Assembly: GCA_000383735.1 (NCBI GenBank)
Contig: KB912165.1
Location: forward strand, 1 to 9,787
Length of the DNA: 9,787 bases
Reading direction: 5' to 3'
DNA from: Verrucomicrobia bacterium SCGC AAA164-M04
GTDB lineage: Bacteria > Verrucomicrobiota > Verrucomicrobiae > Verrucomicrobiales > Akkermansiaceae
Part shown: positions 7,005-9,787 of the stretch, one piece after another
How the letters are laid out: the number at the start of each line of letters is the position of its first letter
Position numbering within the stretch: the stretch's first letter is position 1
Notes under the pieces: model-generated
What the model was told of the DNA's origin: nothing
The model's database searches: none
Seen by the model: only the letters and a program-made list of their open reading frames with translations
Made by a program: the position numbers and the translations under genes

Positions 7005-8135
7005 TTATTGTAAAGTGAATTCAGGAAGCTTAATCAACTCACCACCTTTTTGAGCGGACTCGTGTGCAAGAATACCCGTGCAAGTAATGTTGGCTGACTG
7101 GGCGGCATTGGGGTAACCCTCGCCATTCCCTCGTAGCAATTCAACAAACTGATGCGCCAAGTGAGGATGTGAGCCACCGTGACCTCCACCTTGGGTATAG
7201 GAAAGGTGATCTTCTCCTTCGTCGCCACCGTAAACTCCTCCCGTCGTGAAAGGTGCGATTTCGTCGGGAAGTAAATGAGCAAAGTCAGGGCATTCAACCT
7301 TCTCGGGAATCTCTGGCTCGGGCTTCTTCGCTGTATGAACCACTAAGGGCTCACCTTCGATGAGGGGCCACTCCACCGATTTATCAACGCCGTAGACTTC
7401 AAAAGACTCGCGATATTGACGGGCTACATCAAAAAGCGAGCGATAAACGAGCCCCGAAAGATCACTATCTTTGAACTTAATGTGACAACTCTGGATAGCG
7501 TATGGCGAGCCATAGCAATCGTGCATATCCTCCGCGATCGTTCCCGATGCGAAGCACGAAACATATTCCGCCTCATGACGTCCAAGCCCTAGAACTGGAC
7601 CCACACAATGCGTCGCATAATGCATCGGAGGAAGCCCTGGCCAATATCCCGGCCAACCTTCCATATCCTGCTGATGAGACGCCTTCAAAAACTGTAACTT
7701 CCCGAGCTCACCCTTGTCATAAAGTTCCTTCATGTAGAGGAACTCTCGCGCATACACCACCGTCTCCATCATCATGTATTTCAGGCCGGTCTCGTTACAA
7801 AGCTCCACGATCTGACGACAATCTTCCACAGACGTTGCCATAGGCACTGTGCACGCAACATGCTTCCCTGCCTTCAAAGCCGCTATTGTGTGCGCCGCAT
7901 GATCAGGAATCGCGGTATTAATGTGAACCGCATCGATGTCCGGATCAGCCAATAAAGCATCGTAATCATTGTAGCGCTTTTCCACGCCATACTTGTCACC
8001 AATTTCATCCAAAGTGGATTGCGTCCGCTGACAAATCGCCACCATATTGGCATTCGGATGACGTTGATAAATCGGGATGAATTCGGCACCAAAACCGAGT
8101 CCGACGATCGCAATATTAATCTGGTCGTTTGACAT
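7005..8135 (-). CDS. Gfo/Idh/MocA-family NAD(P)-dependent oxidoreductase
   Basis: Predicted cytosolic sugar or sugar-derivative oxidoreductase of 376 residues, the usual family length. The Rossmann fold begins INIAIVGLGFGAEF (residues 6-19), with the glycine-rich dinucleotide loop; DIDAVHINTAIPDHA (67-80) and ALKAGKHVA (86-94) follow. The C-terminal alpha/beta domain has HYATHCVGPVLGLG (172-185), whose histidines sit where the family keeps catalytic groups, and ends near GGGHGGSHPHLAHQFVELLR. The normal EKP motif after GKHV is replaced by T96-V97-P98, so the usual lysine is absent. There is no signal peptide or Tat motif. It is the first gene of a two-gene - strand operon; the ThuA-fusion gene starts 8 bp after its stop. 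ThuB, the known partner of ThuA in trehalose oxidation to 3-ketotrehalose, belongs to this family, which suggests, but does not prove, a keto-sugar pathway. Start: ATG at 8135, directly before the Rossmann fold. Confidence 0.88.
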   Translation of the reverse strand: MSNDQINIAIVGLGFGAEFIPIYQRHPNANMVAICQRTQSTLDEIGDKYGVEKRYNDYDALLADPDIDAVHINTAIPDHAAHTIAALKAGKHVACTVPMATSVEDCRQIVELCNETGLKYMMMETVVYAREFLYMKELYDKGELGKLQFLKASHQQDMEGWPGYWPGLPPMHYATHCVGPVLGLGRHEAEYVSCFASGTIAEDMHDCYGSPYAIQSCHIKFKDSDLSGLVYRSLFDVARQYRESFEVYGVDKSVEWPLIEGEPLVVHTAKKPEPEIPEKVECPDFAHLLPDEIAPFTTGGVYGGDEGEDHLSYTQGGGHGGSHPHLAHQFVELLRGNGEGYPNAAQSANITCTGILAHESAQKGGELIKLPEFTLQ

Positions 8136-8144
8136 AATAACGAG

Positions 8145-8176
8145 ACTATATCGATTTCACCGTTCCTTTACTAGTA
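8145..8176 (-). promoter_or_regulatory. Weak promoter/operator candidates upstream of the Gfo/Idh-ThuA operon
   Basis: Reading leftwards, TATAGT (8150-8145) resembles a -10 element 9 bp before the ATG, but at 17 bp spacing only TAGTAA is found, a poor -35 match. The perfect 8-base palindrome TACTAGTA lies at 8169-8176. Both are guesses from base pattern. Confidence 0.2.
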
Positions 8177-8205
8177 CTTGAACGATTATTTTGTGTATAA
8201 AGGCG

Positions 8206-8562
8206 TCAGATGCGTTGCTTCACATCGCCTTCGTTAAGACTATCTCGCAGGTCATTTCCGATATCGCCATCTTGTTCAGAAAGTAGTGAATCGGGGGCGA
8301 TCCAAAGTAGAACATAGGGATCTCTTGAGCGTCACCACACGGCATCTTGATGCTTCAACCGCGTCGCCGTGGAATCAAGGTAAGTCGCCCTAATCTACCC
8401 AAACGAGTTCCGATTTTGCTACATCGGCTGCTCTTCTTCCTGTGGCAGCTTGATCTGCTTGCTGCAGATCGGCGGGTTGTCCTAGGCGAGGCCAGTGGCG
8501 ACACTATATGAGTGCACGGCAAGAGCCATCATTGGCAGCATCGTTCGATTCATTGTTCTCAT
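8206..8562 (-). pseudogene. Possible decayed reading frame, unidentified
   Basis: This stretch lies in the 455-bp gap between the Gfo/Idh and metallophosphoesterase genes and holds no intact gene. Reading leftwards from ATG at 8562, one frame of 119 codons starts like a signal peptide (MNRTMLPMMALAVHSYSVAT from the second ATG). It is broken by TAG at 8484-8482, two further TAG codons and TGA at 8334-8332. Its last 41 codons are open and protein-like, with RDPYVLLWIAPDSLLSEQ and DLRDSLNEGDVKQRI before a final TGA at 8208-8206. I do not recognise the product. It may be the ruin of a further exported-protein gene of the operon to its right, or chance. The opposite strand also has a protein-like stretch in the same place, so the evidence is weak. 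Confidence 0.25.
8452..8470. other. Perfect hairpin in the intergenic gap
   Basis: GATCTGC (8452-8458) and GCAGATC (8464-8470) are perfect inverted arms with loop TTGCT; two T-G wobbles could lengthen the stem. It lies 121 bp downstream of the metallophosphoesterase stop on the - strand, with no T-run on either side, so it may be a transcript-end hairpin rather than a classical terminator. Confidence 0.4.
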
Positions 8563-8594
8563 TTCTCTTTGTATGCTGGTTTAGGCTTCTTCAT
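8559..8594 (-). other. 11-codon micro-ORF joined by ATGA overlaps
   Basis: ATG at 8594 overlaps the metallophosphoesterase TGA as ATGA. It encodes MKKPKPAYKEK, and its own TGA again overlaps the ATG at 8562 as ATGA. It is either a chance tail of the operon or the leftover of a coupled small gene. No ribosome-binding site is evident. Confidence 0.2.
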
Positions 8595-9679
8595 CTTGCC
8601 GATGCTGGCGGCTCCGGAGCGGTTGCACTCGGCATCATGGGATAGTCCAGGTCGAACCTGCTGGAAGGGCGGTCCATGAATTTGTCGAGGGCGGGGTTGT
8701 AGGTGTGGATGCTGATCTTGTTCGCCTCCGGTTTGAAGGTCATGTAGCGCAGCCAGGATTCACCGCCATTGTTCATCCCTTGGTAGTCGCACAGGATCTG
8801 GTGAACCTGGTTGCCGTGATCTCCGGCGTCGGTGCGAACGGCCTCTCCAGTGTGATGACCGCAGAGAATCATGAAGATGTTCTTGTGCTTCTTGACGAAC
8901 TTTTGCCACGTCTGCTCACCGGTGTTGCCTTTGACCTTCACTCCACCCGAGGTATTTCTTGATTTTTTCGGATTCAGATAGGCGTGCGTCAGGACAATGA
9001 CACGGTGGTCAGAGTGCTCAGAGACCACCTGGTTCGCCCATTCCAGCACCTCGTCGCGCGGTTTGCATTCGAGGGAAACAATCAGGAATTTCATCCCTGC
9101 TGCCGCGAAGTGATACCAGGAATTGTCATGGCGCTCCGGATTAAAGGTGCCGCCAAATTCGCGTCGCTTCGCGAATTTCTCGCGAGGAAAGTATTGATTG
9201 AACAGAGTGGTCCGGTTGACGCCGATATTACCGCCATATTTGTTATCCGCCTTCTCAAAACCCATGTCATGGTTTCCCAGGCACATGCTATAGGGAACCT
9301 TCCCGTCCAAGACAGACATGGCTTCCTTGGCGATGGCCCATTCCTCCGGGGCGTCCGCCTGCACGAGATCTCCTTCGTGGACAAGAAAAGCGATGTTGAG
9401 TCGCTCCTGATTGTCGCGGACCCATTCTGTTTGTTTGAAGAAGTAACGCCGTAGATCTCCATTACCCCACTTGGCAGACAGCTTGAGTCGGGTGTCGCAG
9501 TAGAACTGGGTGTCGGGCAAAACCGCGATGGTGAAAGGCTCTCTGGTCAGGGCAACATGCTCCGCTGCCTTCTGCTTCTGCAGCGGCGCAGCAGGCTTAT
9601 CGTCCGCCAACAAGGGTGCTATCGCACAGCACAGTAAGAGCGTAGTCGGAAGCAATTTGATCCAGCTTTGATGATTCAT
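8591..9679 (-). CDS. Secreted calcineurin-like metallophosphoesterase
   Basis: Exported phosphoesterase of 362 residues. Residues 1-25 form a signal peptide (MNHQSWIKLLPTTLLLCCAI, then APLLA before DD), pointing to the periplasm or outside. The dinuclear-metal motifs occur in order: D56-T-Q58 (DxQ in place of the commoner DxH), H101-E-G-D104, GNHD at 135-138, H232 in VLTHAYLNP, and GHHTG at 274-278. All blocks of the calcineurin-like fold are present, so it should be catalytically competent; the substrate is a phosphoester of unknown kind. The C-terminal 40 residues (from about 320) look like an accessory strand region ending in a Pro/Ala-rich tail. The ATG at 9679 directly precedes the signal peptide, and no strong Shine-Dalgarno sequence is seen. 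It starts 11 bp after the stop of another - strand gene, so the two are probably cotranscribed. Exported phosphoesterases with this DxQ form are common in Verrucomicrobiota and Planctomycetota. Confidence 0.87.
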   Translation of the reverse strand: MNHQSWIKLLPTTLLLCCAIAPLLADDKPAAPLQKQKAAEHVALTREPFTIAVLPDTQFYCDTRLKLSAKWGNGDLRRYFFKQTEWVRDNQERLNIAFLVHEGDLVQADAPEEWAIAKEAMSVLDGKVPYSMCLGNHDMGFEKADNKYGGNIGVNRTTLFNQYFPREKFAKRREFGGTFNPERHDNSWYHFAAAGMKFLIVSLECKPRDEVLEWANQVVSEHSDHRVIVLTHAYLNPKKSRNTSGGVKVKGNTGEQTWQKFVKKHKNIFMILCGHHTGEAVRTDAGDHGNQVHQILCDYQGMNNGGESWLRYMTFKPEANKISIHTYNPALDKFMDRPSSRFDLDYPMMPSATAPEPPASAR

Positions 9680-9690
9680 CCTGGAGCTCT

Positions 9691-9787
9691 CTACTTGCGG
9701 AGGCGGTTGAGAGTATAGTAAGCCTTCCCGTTTCGCATCGCCCCACCGCTCTTCGAAACGACGTCGCGCAACTCGATCAGGAACAGG
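9691..9787 (-). CDS. C-terminal end of an unidentified protein (5' end outside window)
   Basis: Reading leftwards from the window edge, one frame stays open for 31 codons and ends at TAG (9693-9691). It encodes LFLIELRDVVSKSGGAMRNG followed by KAYYTLNRLRK. The lysine/arginine-rich end, the lack of stops and the close fit to the next gene (11 bp before the metallophosphoesterase ATG) indicate a real gene end in the same operon. I do not recognise the family from so short a piece. Confidence 0.6.
   Translation of the reverse strand, partial: LFLIELRDVVSKSGGAMRNGKAYYTLNRLRK

Noticed and set aside
8984..9454. 156-residue + strand frame opposite the metallophosphoesterase
   Set aside because: The - strand frame carries the full metal-binding motif set and a signal peptide, so the + strand frame is an antisense shadow.
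9510..9518. DxQ instead of DxH in the metallophosphoesterase as a sign of inactivity
   Set aside because: Gln at this site occurs in an established branch of exported calcineurin-like phosphoesterases, and all other metal ligands are present.

Overview
The window most likely comes from a member of the Verrucomicrobiota, or at least of the PVC superphylum. The evidence is a secreted fusion protein with a PVC-type beta-propeller and a CxxCH haem site, and a calcium-repeat surface protein ending in the YTIEKTGDLREW...FFYRV tail module common in that phylum. A GntR-type DNA-binding domain fused to a LacI-like sensor and a secreted metallophosphoesterase fit the same picture. This is a judgement from protein style; no marker gene is present.

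Left part (1-3597, + strand): the 3' end of a large secreted protein cut by the window edge (2-1411), with two copies of a LamG-like domain flanking a thrombospondin-type-3-like calcium repeat block; a GntR/LacI-hybrid transcription regulator (1511-2614); and a phytanoyl-CoA dioxygenase-family (Fe(II)/2-oxoglutarate) enzyme (2860-3597). The lines sampled here are clearly GC-rich (about 62-65% in the regulator and dioxygenase).

Middle part (3733-8135, - strand, convergent with the left part): a two-gene operon. A cytosolic Gfo/Idh/MocA-type NAD(P)-dependent oxidoreductase (8135 to 7005) is followed 8 bp later by a 1087-residue secreted fusion protein (6996 to 3733) with the order ThuA, PVC-type propeller, helical HEAT-like repeats, carbohydrate-binding-like jelly roll, cytochrome c. 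ThuA plus a Gfo/Idh partner recalls the ThuA/ThuB pair that oxidises disaccharides to 3-keto sugars. The likely theme is oxidation or processing of a sugar or glycoside, with electrons passed to a periplasmic haem; the substrate is unknown. Lines sampled in the fusion gene are about 40-48% GC.

Right part (8136-9787): a 455-bp stretch without an intact gene, holding a perfect hairpin and a possible decayed reading frame on the - strand; a secreted calcineurin-like metallophosphoesterase (9679 to 8591, - strand); and, 11 bp upstream of it, the last 31 codons of a further - strand gene that enters from the window edge. No tRNA, rRNA, CRISPR array, insertion sequence or attachment site was seen.
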